Shown piece after piece: positions 11,630-30,150 of a DNA stretch of 64,000 bases; positions within the stretch are counted from its first letter, which is position 1; each line of letters opens with the position of its first letter. Under the pieces are notes generated by a model, which was given only the letters and a program-made list of their open reading frames with translations, was not told the origin of the DNA and did no database searches. Source of the stretch: Cinnamomum chago (Eukaryota; Streptophyta; Magnoliopsida; Laurales; Lauraceae); contig CP142451.1 in the NCBI GenBank assembly GCA_038049695.1, forward strand, positions 125,585,501 to 125,649,500. The letters run 5' to 3'. Made by a program: the position numbers and the translations under genes.

Positions 11630-11779
11630 CTCCAGTTTCTTCTCCGCCTTCGCTGCTGATGATTCCTCCTTGAATAGCAGCACCATAAGCGACAACTTCT
11701 TCTGGATTGATGTGCTTGTTGGGTTCTTTCCCATCAAACATCTCCTTCAACAATTGTTGCACTCTCGGTATCCAACTGC
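11630..11779 (-). pseudogene. BiP pseudogene, exon portion downstream of LTR insertion
   Basis: This reads [20 protein letters not shown], then [20 protein letters not shown] to an intact donor GGAG/GTAAAT. It resumes exactly where the exon at 14657-15224 stops (LLVGG), on the other side of the inserted LTR. Confidence 0.92.
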
Positions 11780-11784
11780 TCCCT

Positions 11785-14651
11785 TGTTACATCTCTGTCC
11801 CGAATCACCCTGGCCTAGGGTAATTCCCGAGGTGTGGCACACGTACTCCCGTGATGTTGTACCTGTCTCGAGCCAAATACAACACACGAATGAGAAAAAA
11901 ACAACTTTTTCCACACGTGAGTCAAGCTCGCCATACATATCAATAACAATTAATCATAATGGAAGTTGTAATTCAGACGTAAGGTATCATTGTCCATTCA
12001 GTCTAAATAGCTGTTCAAGTTTGATACAAAAGAATTATATAAGTAAAAACATTACTTTTACAAAAGAGGATGTATAAAAGAACCCTATACAACACTACCA
12101 AAAGTATAAACAAAAGAATAATTGAAGTCTAAGTATGACCCACACAAAAAGGGGTTAGTCACACCCTAATAAGACTCTCAAAAGATATATTCACGTGCTC
12201 TAAAGAGAATTTTTGTGCAGGCCCTTGTTCTGGCCACTCCTCTAGTCCTGGAGGTACCTCTTCGGTAACCTCCTCTCCCTCCTGGGCCTCCTCAGGACAG
12301 GGAGTTGCTCCTGCGTCTGTGACACCAAGAATAGCATCATGAATACGACGATTCGGCAAGTATAGACATTAATAATAAATTACATATTGTAATAAATTGA
12401 ATTTATAGACAATTGATTAAAATATATCAATATCAAGTAATAACTAGGCAATTGTGCCAAAATCGAATAATTCATGCTTTACGAATCAATGAGGTATAAA
12501 ACACACTGGTTGGCTACTACATTAAGCTCATCCTCTCAAATAGAGAGTGAATATAGTTGGCATGTCACCAACGGCCCGACCAAAGGCTGGCTGGCTACCC
12601 GGTTCTAGAGTTCCGGTGCTCCAGATGATCTACTGCAGTGATCTCAAATAACTAAACAAAGTTTAACCCCGTCGGGTATCACGAGGTCGAAACTCAGTAG
12701 TGTCAGACCAATCGAATCGAATAAATACACACATGAGTATGATTGTTTTTACTTGAATCAAATCAAATCATTAATATTTAGAATATTTCACACATACTCA
12801 TCTCGAATTTCAATTGAATTTCGCATAATCGTACAAGTATAATGAATAAAAACGAAATAATTTGTGCAAATAAATCTTTTTGTATAGTTTGGAAGATGAA
12901 TGGAAAATAAATCTCAATATGCACATGCATTGATTAAGAAGAATCAATGGTCATTTACTAGGCTCTCATCCTTTACATTCTCACACGGTGAAGCTTGGAG
13001 ATCCGGTGTATAGCTATCTTTAATTCTGTGTCACTTTGTATAAATGTAGTATACCGGTTCTTCAAGCCTCATCCATGACAAGGTGTTAGACAAAAGATAA
13101 AATTAACATGAGATGATCTTAGCCTCAATGATTTCTCACGTGGTTAATTACCGTTGGTCCGTTGATCTTGTCAAATGTGTCATTTTCTAAGGTCCTGTAA
13201 ACCCCTCGGAGTCCAAGATCCTAATTGGTTTAAAAAATACACAAGCTAAGGGAATTCGTCAACTTCAGTGTGCAAAAAGAAGCATTTTTTGTCAAAAGTC
13301 CGGTCCCAACATAGAACCCCACCTCGCTATAGCGAGCTTGTGGCTCACTATAGCGAACCCACCCAGAAGGTGATCTCGCTCTAACGAGGTCCATCCTCAC
13401 TGTAGCATGACTCTCCTCTTTTTCTTTCGTTTCTTATGTTTCATGAACCACCTGCACTGAGCTTTTCAACATGACATGGACACATGTCATCATCCCAATT
13501 ACCCATTTCACCATTTCAAATACAATTGTATAAAAGATTCTACATGCAGATTCTACCCACTTCAAACCTCCTGCAAATGAAATAAAGTACTCCAATGGCA
13601 CATATATTACCATGTACACCCACATGCTTTACCATATTATTTACTACACTGCTCCATCACCAATCCCATCTCTTATTTACCTTTCCAAATTAAGACCACT
13701 AATACCAAAAACTTCAAACCCATATTATAATCATTTTTTAATTATAATTAAAGAGGCTAATCACATTAAAAATGAAAAATAATAGAATTTGATAATACAA
13801 TCAAGGAATAAAACCACATGCATTAATCATTAAAGCTTGTACTTGCCTCAAATTAAGCTTTCCAAGCTCCCTCTATACACTTGGCTCAAAAGAAACAAAA
13901 ACCCCCAAATTTCCAAACCCTAGACACAAATGCCCATGGGAAAAGAAATGAATATGCAAGTATTATCAATTAAGAGTCCCTTGACTCTATTACAACTCAA
14001 GAATCTAAACAAAAGTGTTTGAAGCTCACCTCTTAACAAGAATTTCAAATTTGAAGAGAATAGGAGATGGTGGAGATGGTTTCTTGCCATCAAGGGAGAG
14101 AGGAAGAAGAAGATGATGAAGATGGGTGCACCCTTAGCTTTCAAGACAAATGCCCTCACTCTTGTAGTGATTGAAGAAGAATAAGATAAGAGGAATGGAG
14201 AAGGAAATGAGGAGAGGAAAAGAAATGAAAAGGAACGAAAGGAATGGGACAAGGTTGAATATATAAGGATAAGGGTGTCCTTTTGCAAGAAGGCCCATCA
14301 AAATAACATGTTCTCATTTTAAGTTAAATGGGGCCCAAAAACTCAACGATAGCGCAAATGAAGTAGGGTTTCATACGAAAATTGACGTGCTCAACAAGAT
14401 ACATGCGATGACGCCAAGGTGACATGCATATGATGCAAAATGGGAACATCACTAATTATGAAGAGGTCATTGACTCTACCTAACCGAGTAAACTCTACAC
14501 CACTCACCTATCCAAAGTTCAAGACTCACTTGTCTCAGTCTAAAAAGACTAACGGGTGCTAATTTCGATGATTAACGACTAAGCATAATTAATTAAGCTA
14601 AATCATCATTAATTAACACTAATTAAGATTAATATGGGTTGGGCTGTAACA
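11785..14651 (-). mobile_element. Solo LTR with perfect 5-bp target duplication, inserted in BiP exon
   Basis: The element has inverted TG...CA termini: TGTTACATCTC at 11785 and GGGCTGTAACA ending at 14651. It is flanked by identical TCCCT at 11780-11784 and 14652-14656. Removing it and one TCCCT copy restores the conserved BiP sequence LLVGGSS. It has no primer site, polypurine tract or internal coding region, so it is a solo LTR left by LTR-LTR recombination. Read on the minus strand, a TATA-like TTATATATTC lies near 14260, a palindrome array at 13322-13410, and the acidic ORF-like patch at 12200-12340. The 3' part is also present in inverted orientation at 5694-6334. Confidence 0.93.
13322..13410. 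repeat. Palindrome array in solo LTR, TCGCTATAGCGA core
   Basis: Four copies in two pairs: a perfect CTCGCTATAGCGAG near 13323, CTCACTATAGCGAA near 13344, CTCGCTCTAACGAG near 13375, and CTCACTGTAGCATG near 13395. They are spaced 20-31 bp apart and lie about 1.24-1.33 kb from the LTR start. The layout parallels the arrays in the two other LTRs. Confidence 0.8.
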
Positions 14652-14656
14652 TCCCT

Positions 14657-15224
14657 CCTACAAGCAAAATTTCATTGATATCAGTATTTTTCAAACGAGC
14701 ATCCTTCAAGGCTTTCTTTACTAGCCCCAAGGTCTTATTGAACAGACCCATGTTCAGCTCTTCAAATTTAGCCCTTGTCAGTGGCTTTGAGAAGTCGATG
14801 ACATCAAAGAGGGATTCTATCTCGACGTAAAGTTGGTGTTGGCTGCTCAATGCCCTCTTCGCTCGCTCAACTTCTCTTCTAAGCCTTCCAAGAGCCTTCT
14901 TATCCTTGCTTATGTCCTTCTTGTACTTCTTCTTTATCAGTTTGATGAAGTAGTTCATGACCCCCTCATTAAAGTCCTCCCCACCAAGGTGGGTGTCACC
15001 CCTTGCCACCAACACTTCAAAGACGCCATTGTCGACTGTCAAGATGCTGACATCAAATGTACCACCACAAAGGTCATAGCCTAAAATGTTCATGTCTCCA
15101 ACCCTCTTGTCCAAACCACATGCAATGGCTGCAGCTGTTGGCTCATTAATCATTCTAACGACGTTAAGCCCAGCAATCACACTTGCATCCTTAGTAGCCT
15201 GCCTTTGCGCGTCATTGAAATATG
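14657..15224 (-). pseudogene. BiP pseudogene exon (ATPase domain), interrupted by LTR
   Basis: After an acceptor TTCCTAG the exon reads [20 protein letters not shown], then [43 protein letters not shown] and [15 protein letters not shown], up to EILLVGG where the LTR begins. The phosphate-binding motif is altered from DLGGGT to DLCGGT. The reading frame across this exon is still open. Confidence 0.93.
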
Positions 15225-15512
15225 CTAGGAAAAAAATGTGAAGGCCCTTTAGGAACTAGATTTTCAGCTAATGATTAGATAAATTAGAAATTTAATCTAA
15301 TAATAACTCTAATCCAAAACGTTTTCAAATAGACCACCTAATTCTATTCTTGAGCGAATCACTATTTTCACTCAAATCTTTCTAATATTATATAATCCGT
15401 CAAATGTAACATTCCAATCTACCACCTCAAATAATGGCAATGTAACGCTAACAAATTCAAGTGAAACAGAGAGGGAGGGGGAAAATGACTATTTAGGAGA
15501 TGTTTAATTTAC

Positions 15513-15727
15513 CAGGAACAGTAATAACAACATCCTTGATTTTCTTTCCAAGGTATGATTCCGCTGTCTCTTTCATCTTCCCTATTATCATGGCACTGAT
15601 TTCTTCAGGACCGAAGACCTTAACTCCTCCATCCCTGATCTTCACTTCAATATAAGGCTTTCCATCTTTGTTCACAATCTTTTAAGGCAAGAGCTTCATA
15701 TCCCTCCGAACCTCCTCATCGTCAAAC
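15513..15727 (-). pseudogene. BiP pseudogene exon 2
   Basis: Between an acceptor TTCAG and a donor CCTG/GTAAAT this encodes FDDEEVRRDMKLLP, a stop, then [19 protein letters not shown] and [20 protein letters not shown] to VVITVPG. The stop replaces the Tyr of the family's [13 protein letters not shown]. Confidence 0.9.
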
Positions 15728-16293
15728 CTGAAGCATAAGAACCGATCAGAAGAAAAAAAAAATGAAGCATAAGAGCATAAAAAAATGTCGCCGCCCATAG
15801 AAAGAAAATATTTTTTAATGCACTATAGTTCACTTGATTTATCCACGTTGATAATCTAACCAATCACAATGCCAAGTTTACATGGTTTAGCAGGGTGCCT
15901 GAGTCCATGGTGCAGAGCAAAACCCTCACAAATTTTCGAATATTCCGACTCTCATAGCCTTATACTTGGGGACTGGTGTACAGATCAGTTACCATGTAAT
16001 ACAAGACACTGTCGCAACACTTTACGAGTACGGGCCAAAGGTGCTGCTGGGCAGAGGCGTGTCACAATGCTACTTCATACGACGACCTCTCTAAAAATAG
16101 GCCACGGGTGCAATGTCAAATGCTGTATAAAACATTGAGTTGTGCCTCTCCCATCACCAATTGGTTTTTAGAAGGAATGGGGTGCATAAGATCCTCCGTG
16201 TACCCCACCAAAAAAAGGCCATTTAACCCAATTGTAGCAATACATTTAATAAATGTTTTGATAATGATGATTATTGTGGTGATGCTGGCTTAC
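15728..16293 (-). other. BiP pseudogene intron 1
   Basis: The intron has intact boundaries (GTAAGC donor at 16288-16293, CAG acceptor at 15728-15730). It holds no recognisable element. Confidence 0.5.
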
Positions 16294-16530
16294 TTTCTTC
16301 CAATGAGGCGCTTAACACCATATATGGTTCGCTCTGGATTGAGAGCTGCTTGATTCTTCGCAGCTCCTCCAATTAAATGCTCCGTATCAGTGAATGCCAC
16401 CATTGAAGGCATTATTCAATTTCCTTGCTCATTAGCTGTTATCTCCACACACCCATTCCTATACTCACCCACATATGAATAACTCGTCCCCGGATCAATT
16501 CCAATCACTGTCCCAAGCTTTGTACCCTAT
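16294..16530 (-). pseudogene. BiP pseudogene first recognisable exon (nucleotide-binding domain start)
   Basis: This encodes [20 protein letters not shown], a stop after NEQGN, then [20 protein letters not shown] and [16 protein letters not shown] to a donor. The upstream signal peptide and start codon are not recognisable, so the upper limit is approximate. Confidence 0.88.
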
Positions 16531-18592
16531 TTTGCAACCATTACTGCCATTCCAAGCAGAAATTCTGCCCACGCATAACCAAAAAAAAAAAAAAAAAAAC
16601 ATATACAGAGCCTTCTAAAATATTCAAAACAGAATTCTGCAGTAGAACAGAGTGTGTTATGGTCAGCTTTATCTTACCAGAGAGGAAGAGAGTGAGTAGT
16701 ACAAAGGACATGGATTTTCGTGGTGCGAAGGACAAGGATTTTCGTGGATTTGCCATTGCTTGGAGGTTTTGGTTTCCCGAGTAAAATTCCCTTTTCTTCT
16801 AAGTTTTTAGTGAATTGATATGGGCATAGTTTGTTCTACCATATATATGGATCTATAAAGTTGGGGGTTGGGGGCAACTCTCCAGAGCTTAAACTTATGA
16901 TAAGATAAGCTTAAGTGTGTGGTGGAGCCCGCCCGGGAATGCACATGGAGATGGGGATGTGTGATTTCAAGGACTCCCTAGGACCATCCTCTCTGCAAAA
17001 AACACAGCTCCGAATAGTGATTTCTATGTGGGTCCCAAAAGTTCAATGGTCAACAGTCAATTCGGATCGGTATACGGTCGATCTAACGGTCCAGTAAATT
17101 CATACCTAATCGAAAGTTGATAGATATGTGCAATTCAGGGGGGGTCGTGTGTTTGGTCCATTTATATGGACCAAGGGTGGGCCCCACAAGTGTGAGCTTA
17201 CAAAATATTATCTTAAACTTTAGTTTATGAGAGCCTTACCTTGTATACTTTTAGCTTGAATGTTGGGTGGATTTTTTATGCCAAGAGTGTTTTGGCTAAT
17301 AAGCACTTTCTACGTGTTTTTTGTAGTTTTTATAAGAATCCAACCTCGAAAAATTAGCTTAAGTTATTATTTTATTACTTAAAATAATTTTAAGGGATCT
17401 ATAATTGTATGACCCATATAAGAGTTCTACTTAGATTGCATAGGAGCCATACAGTTTTTTTATTAGGGCATGAGAACCAAGTTATTATTTAAAAAAAAAT
17501 CATAGGAGTATTTTCATGATCTTTGGAAAATATCAAAAGTCAACTCATGAGATGGCAAATAGTTTATTTATCAAGTCTATTTAAGCATATAAACCCTAAC
17601 TGAGAAAAAATAAACTTGTAGAAAAATATATTGCACAAAGAACTTAAGGGCCTGTTTGGATAGCCAAAAAATGGAGTAGAGTGAAGTTAAATGGGCCATA
17701 ACAGTATAAAATTTCAACTCTACCCTGTTTGGATGAGTCTGACCCAATAGATGAAGTAATATTGTGAAGCCACATGTACTCCATTTCACTTCAACCCAAA
17801 ATACTTCAATTTTCTTGAGTAAAAGTTGATTCTACTCCAAACCTTAACTTAAAAACGAGCATCCAAATGGAGTGAAGTGAAGTACTCTATTTTAATTTCA
17901 ACCTACTTCTCTTCACTCCACTTCACATGTGAAATCCACTTCATTTTACTCCACTCCTCATTTATCCAAACATGCCCTAAGTAGGTGCAGAAAAGGATTT
18001 TGAATGAAATAATGTTAAATAAATAAAAATATATTCTTTTTTTAATTTTATTCATCAACCGACTACTTTGTCATTATTCCTTATTGGTTAGACTTGTCAA
18101 GTAGAGATTTTGTTACTGAACAATTTCACCAAAAACATCCTTACAGTTCATAATATATTTAGCTGTTATAAATAAATGAGAATTTAATTATAAAACAAAG
18201 GACGATAGGACCATTAGTAGAAAGTGTTAAAAAAGATTGTTTTGAGTAAAATGACGGGTATGTTGCAGGGTTAGTTAAAATCATGTTTTTGGTCCACTGG
18301 TGAGCTATTTTTTTTTTTGTAAAATCCTATATTTTTTTTATTTGCATAGGTCAGAACATCTGGATAAATTGGAGAATTGAATGCCGGTTTGTATTTCTAC
18401 TTGAAGAGGGGCCTACCTACTGGACAAAAATTTCATAATCGTAAAAAATTAAAATTACAGACGTGCCCTTGTATCTGGGTAGAAAATCTACCGCGGAATA
18501 GAACCGCCCAAACGTAACAAGAACCCGACCGTCTGTCGAGTGCTTTCTTTCCTTTTGTTTTTCCCATCGAACCTCGCTCCTCCTTTTCGAAG
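16531..18592. other. Intergenic region with one MITE
   Basis: This separates the divergently oriented BiP pseudogene and PRP4K gene. Apart from the MITE at about 17650-17978 I find no coding homology. The stretch 16915-17200 is GC-richer with a GTGGGCCCCAC motif, a pattern also seen in the repeats at 7620-8160, 35000, 35240 and 35920. Confidence 0.5.
17650..17978. mobile_element. MITE, PIF/Harbinger-like, copy 1
   Basis: Terminal inverted repeats GGGCCTGTTTGGAT and ATCCAAACATGCCC enclose about 330 bp and are flanked by TAA on both sides, fitting the 3-bp TWA target of Tourist-like MITEs. The body carries repeated CTCCACTTCACT-type motifs. A second copy of the same family, about 80-85% similar by eye, lies at 45694-46022. 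Confidence 0.75.
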
Positions 18593-18612
18593 AAACCCTA
18601 ACCCTAACCCTA
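18593..18612 (+). promoter_or_regulatory. Telo-box run (AAACCCTAA repeats) in PRP4K 5' leader
   Basis: AAACCCTAACCCTAACCCTA lies 56 bp upstream of the PRP4K start codon, close to three plant telomere repeats in tandem. Telo-boxes in 5' regions of Arabidopsis genes are known to act with other elements in genes of translation and dividing cells. Its role here is inferred only from position. Confidence 0.6.
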
Positions 18613-18667
18613 GCTGCTTCTTCTCCCATTTCTCAACTCTTTCGAACCCCCGATCCGTACATCATCC

Positions 18668-26910
<8,243 letters not shown>

Positions 26911-29610
26911 TTAATGATGCTGATTTTTCTGACTCAAGAAATGCTGTTGAGCTAGATAACTGTGCATTATAATATAAATTTATATTCAGTTCATCTAATG
27001 CTTGGGATTTATCTGTCTTTATCTTCTTTGAGCTGGGTCAAGAGGATTGGAAACGAAGTTCTTGGTGATGAAGCATGAACGGATGATGTTGGGTCAGGAG
27101 ACCTTCCTTCCTTGGCGATTCTTATCAGTGGGATGTGTTCTGTTTCTATTGTAAGACATTTCGCCAAAGGCGTTTTCATCTCTTGTAAATCATTAATGAT
27201 GGTGGACTCTGTCAAGATTTTATAAAACCTTTTATTTGAATTCATTTGGTTGAACATCGATTCCTGCTTTTGGATGCAGGATTTACATGGAATTGATAGT
27301 TATTGATCTTTCTGTGTGGTTGAAAATATTAATGCTTTTGAGCATTCAGAAAAGATGTCTAGACTAGTATCTGTTTCTTGGATATATGGTCTTGTAAAAA
27401 AAATTGGGGTTTTGGTTATTTTAACAGTGCATTTGTGTTTGTTTCTCTTGCATTGCCATGCTCTTTTATCTTCCCCCCTCCTTTTCCTTTCTTTTGTCTA
27501 ATTCAGTTGGATCTTGGAGAGTCTAATTCCGTGTTTCATTCAGGGTATCTGCCAGTGCTTTGAGGCAACCAATTCACTGCTTTAGATGCTAGAAGGCAGC
27601 CAAAAGAAGGTACCCTGGTTTGTTTGCTGGCAGAGCTTACTGTCTTTGACACCCTATAAACTTCATTATACGATCTATAAATGGAAGTTGTAGCTTTCCC
27701 ATGTGTTGAAACTTAAAGATATGATCTCACAGTGAGTAGTGTAACCATTTGGAATGAACTAGCCATGTTTTTCTATTATGCATAATTTTTTTTGAATGGT
27801 CTATTATGCATAATCTGTAAATGCTTTTTCAAAGAACTAAAAATTAATTGCATGGAAACTGCACATTCTTGTTTATGTGTTCTGTAAATCCTGTTAAATA
27901 TTGTTGAGGAACATATCTGTGCAACACTTTTTTCATAGTCCTATTGTTCCTGCATGATATGAGAAGTCAACTTCATTTTTGCCACCATACTAATTAAAAC
28001 TCCACAACATCTGATCTATGCTTTGGTGATTCTGGAGGCTTTTTGCATGGAGATGGATGGATGCTTGGCCTCTTCAGTGGAAGTTTTCTTGGTTAGTATT
28101 CCCTTTTTTTTGTGTGTTGGTTGGGGTGGGTTTTGGGGGGGGGGGGGCGTGTCTTTTTGTATCGTTGCCTTGTATTGCATTGTCTTATTTTGATTACTTT
28201 CATGGCTTGTTATATGTACTATGTTCGTAGAACCATTCCAAAGAAAAATTATAAAACTTGCTTTATTTACCTTTCAGCTTGAATTTGATTAGGACAGTGT
28301 GTATCTGAGCTCCCTTCAGCATGTTTTAACAGGGTGTGTTGGGTTTTTCAGGGCATAAGCTGTGAAGTTTCCAGCAACATCTGTAAGTGTTTTTCTCCCC
28401 ACTAAAGCTTTAATTAGTAGCTTGTGATATCGTGAGATGCTTTTGAAGTCATAGCTTGTGTGTTTCATTCTTTAATGTTTAGAATTCTTATGCAGTCCTC
28501 ATAACGATCTAGTTGATCCTATTGTTCTCAAGTATCCTTAGGTTTGCATAAATGCTTTCTTTACACGTGATTGTCAGATAAGTTGAGCTCTCAATTTTAG
28601 CATTCTTATTTGCTTGATCGCACATCACTTCACCAAGGGTTTAGGCTGTGGTCCCAGCTAACAATAAATTGATTTTGTAAAGATTGTTGGTTGCTAGCTG
28701 ACCCAGCTTGAAGGGACATGGCTTAGATGTTGATGATTGTTGGTTGACTAGGGTGAATGATTGGATGATTGGTTCATAATAATGAATCCAACTGGTTTTG
28801 GTGTTTGGTAAAAAATTGCATATAATTCTTCTGAGGCTTGCCCAGTCTTGTTTTGTCATACTCTCGCAGTGATATGTGAATGTTTCTTTATATTTTCTAC
28901 ATGGTTCTGATGAAGTTAGGCCAATGATGGACATCAACATATCTTTTTTATTGCCTCGTTTGACTTCAGAAGTTGACTTAAAGCAAAGATTTGCTTGCTC
29001 AGTTAGTTTGTGGCGAAGAGGATGCATTATGTAGCACTAGCACTATCCAGCCTTGCCAATAATGGTTTTGAACCTTTTTATCGGAGGGAGTATTCGTCAG
29101 GTCTGATGAAAATAATATATGCTATGGGGCGTGTTGGGCTGTTGGCTCAAAAGGGTGACGTGGTTAATTCTTTCTTTTAAAAGTGAAAGGAATAGAAACA
29201 GTGAAAAAGGGGAGAAAACTGGTTTCATGTTGTGATATTAGTAATAATGAAGACCCATACCAACATATGCATGGGTCTATTATATGCTACTAGAAACTGT
29301 TAAATAATACCAGTAGTGGTGGCCATCTGATATGAAAGCTGTCAGTATTTTGTTGCTACTATGTGTTAGTTGATATCTTTTAACTTGTAAGCATAAATCA
29401 CAAGTTAAAAATATATAATTTGTAAGCATACACCATTCAAGATAAAAGAAGAGTAAGCATAAGCTGCACAAATAGCAGCAGCAAATGAAAAAAAAGAGGA
29501 AAATTTGACCAATAAATGCACCAAAAGCAGGCATATTAATTATGTAGCGAAACTGTTCAGTTTTGTGAAAATCACATCAATGAGTAGACTTGTCCTCTTG
29601 CCATATACCT
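26911..29610. other. Region downstream of PRP4K, no gene recognised
   Basis: The PRP4K 3' UTR must lie at its start. I see a spliced-looking short open segment at 28352-28382 (CAG acceptor, GTAAGT donor) and a G-rich tract at 28115-28147 containing 13 consecutive G. The longer open frames on the minus strand (28641-29027) resemble nothing I know. Confidence 0.45.
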
Positions 29611-29611
29611 G

Positions 29612-30150
29612 TATGATGGTTGGTTAAGGTGTTTTAGGCATAGTTATTAAGTTCGATTTGTTTCGGATGAATTTTCCGAAATATTTCTATTTCGGTTGGT
29701 TCGAAAAAACGAACCGAATTACGTTCAAAAATTCGGACCCGTTCGTCCGAATCCGTCCAGAATAAAAAATTTCGACCGACCAAGTCCGATCTGGTCTTGT
29801 TTGGCTGAATATTTTTTTCTAAAATAAAAACAATCGATCATGCACCAGTTTCATTTGGCTGAAAGAAAAAAAGGAAAGAAACTATGATGGTTGGTTGAGG
29901 TGTTTTAGGCATAGTTATGAAGTTCAATTTGTTTTGGATGAATTTTCTGAAATATTTCGGTTGGTTCGCAAAGCCGAACCAAATAAACCCCCTAAAAGGT
30001 TTCATTCAAAAATTTGGACCCATTCGTCCGAATCGTTCCAGAATAAAAATTTTTGGCCGACCAAGTCCGATCTGGTCTTGTTCGGCTGAATATTTTTTTT
30101 TAAATAAAAAAAAACCCATCATGCACCATTTTCATTTGGCTGAAGGGAAA
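29612..30150 (+). repeat. About 271-bp tandem duplication
   Basis: The block beginning ATGATGGTTGGTTAAGGTGT at about 29613 is repeated from about 29884 with the same order of landmarks: GCATAGTTAT, TTTCGGTTGGTTCG, CGACCAAGTCCGATCTGGTC and CATTTGGCTGAA. The duplicated unit includes DNA just outside the terminal inverted repeat of the element at 29637, so it is a segmental duplication, not a second insertion. Confidence 0.8.

Larger units (their letters stand above)
6615..16530 (-). pseudogene. BiP (ER lumenal HSP70) pseudogene, whole locus
   Basis: Fragments covering most of a plant BiP, the Hsp70 chaperone of the endoplasmic reticulum, lie in correct order on the minus strand at 16530-16294, 15727-15513, 15224-14657, 11779-11630, about 11541-11378, 11292-11210 and 7089-6615. 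Most junctions are at consensus splice sites, so this is a decayed intron-containing gene, not a retrocopy. Damage includes nonsense codons replacing conserved residues after NEQGN, after KLLP and after DDPNA, a one-base deletion near 11380, a lost acceptor near 11541, a damaged donor near 11210, and a 2.87-kb solo LTR in one exon. The N-terminal signal peptide is not recognisable, and the expected C-terminal HDEL reads NGEL. Residue choice such as IDPGTSYS in place of IDLGTTYS also points to relaxed constraint. Confidence 0.92.

Noticed and set aside
13920..14288. A 122-residue minus-strand frame rich in Ser/Phe
   Set aside because: It falls within the pyrimidine-rich leader part of the solo LTR; composition alone explains it.
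28641..29027. A 128-residue minus-strand ORF as a gene
   Set aside because: No recognised domain, no splice or codon pattern, AT-rich intergenic position.
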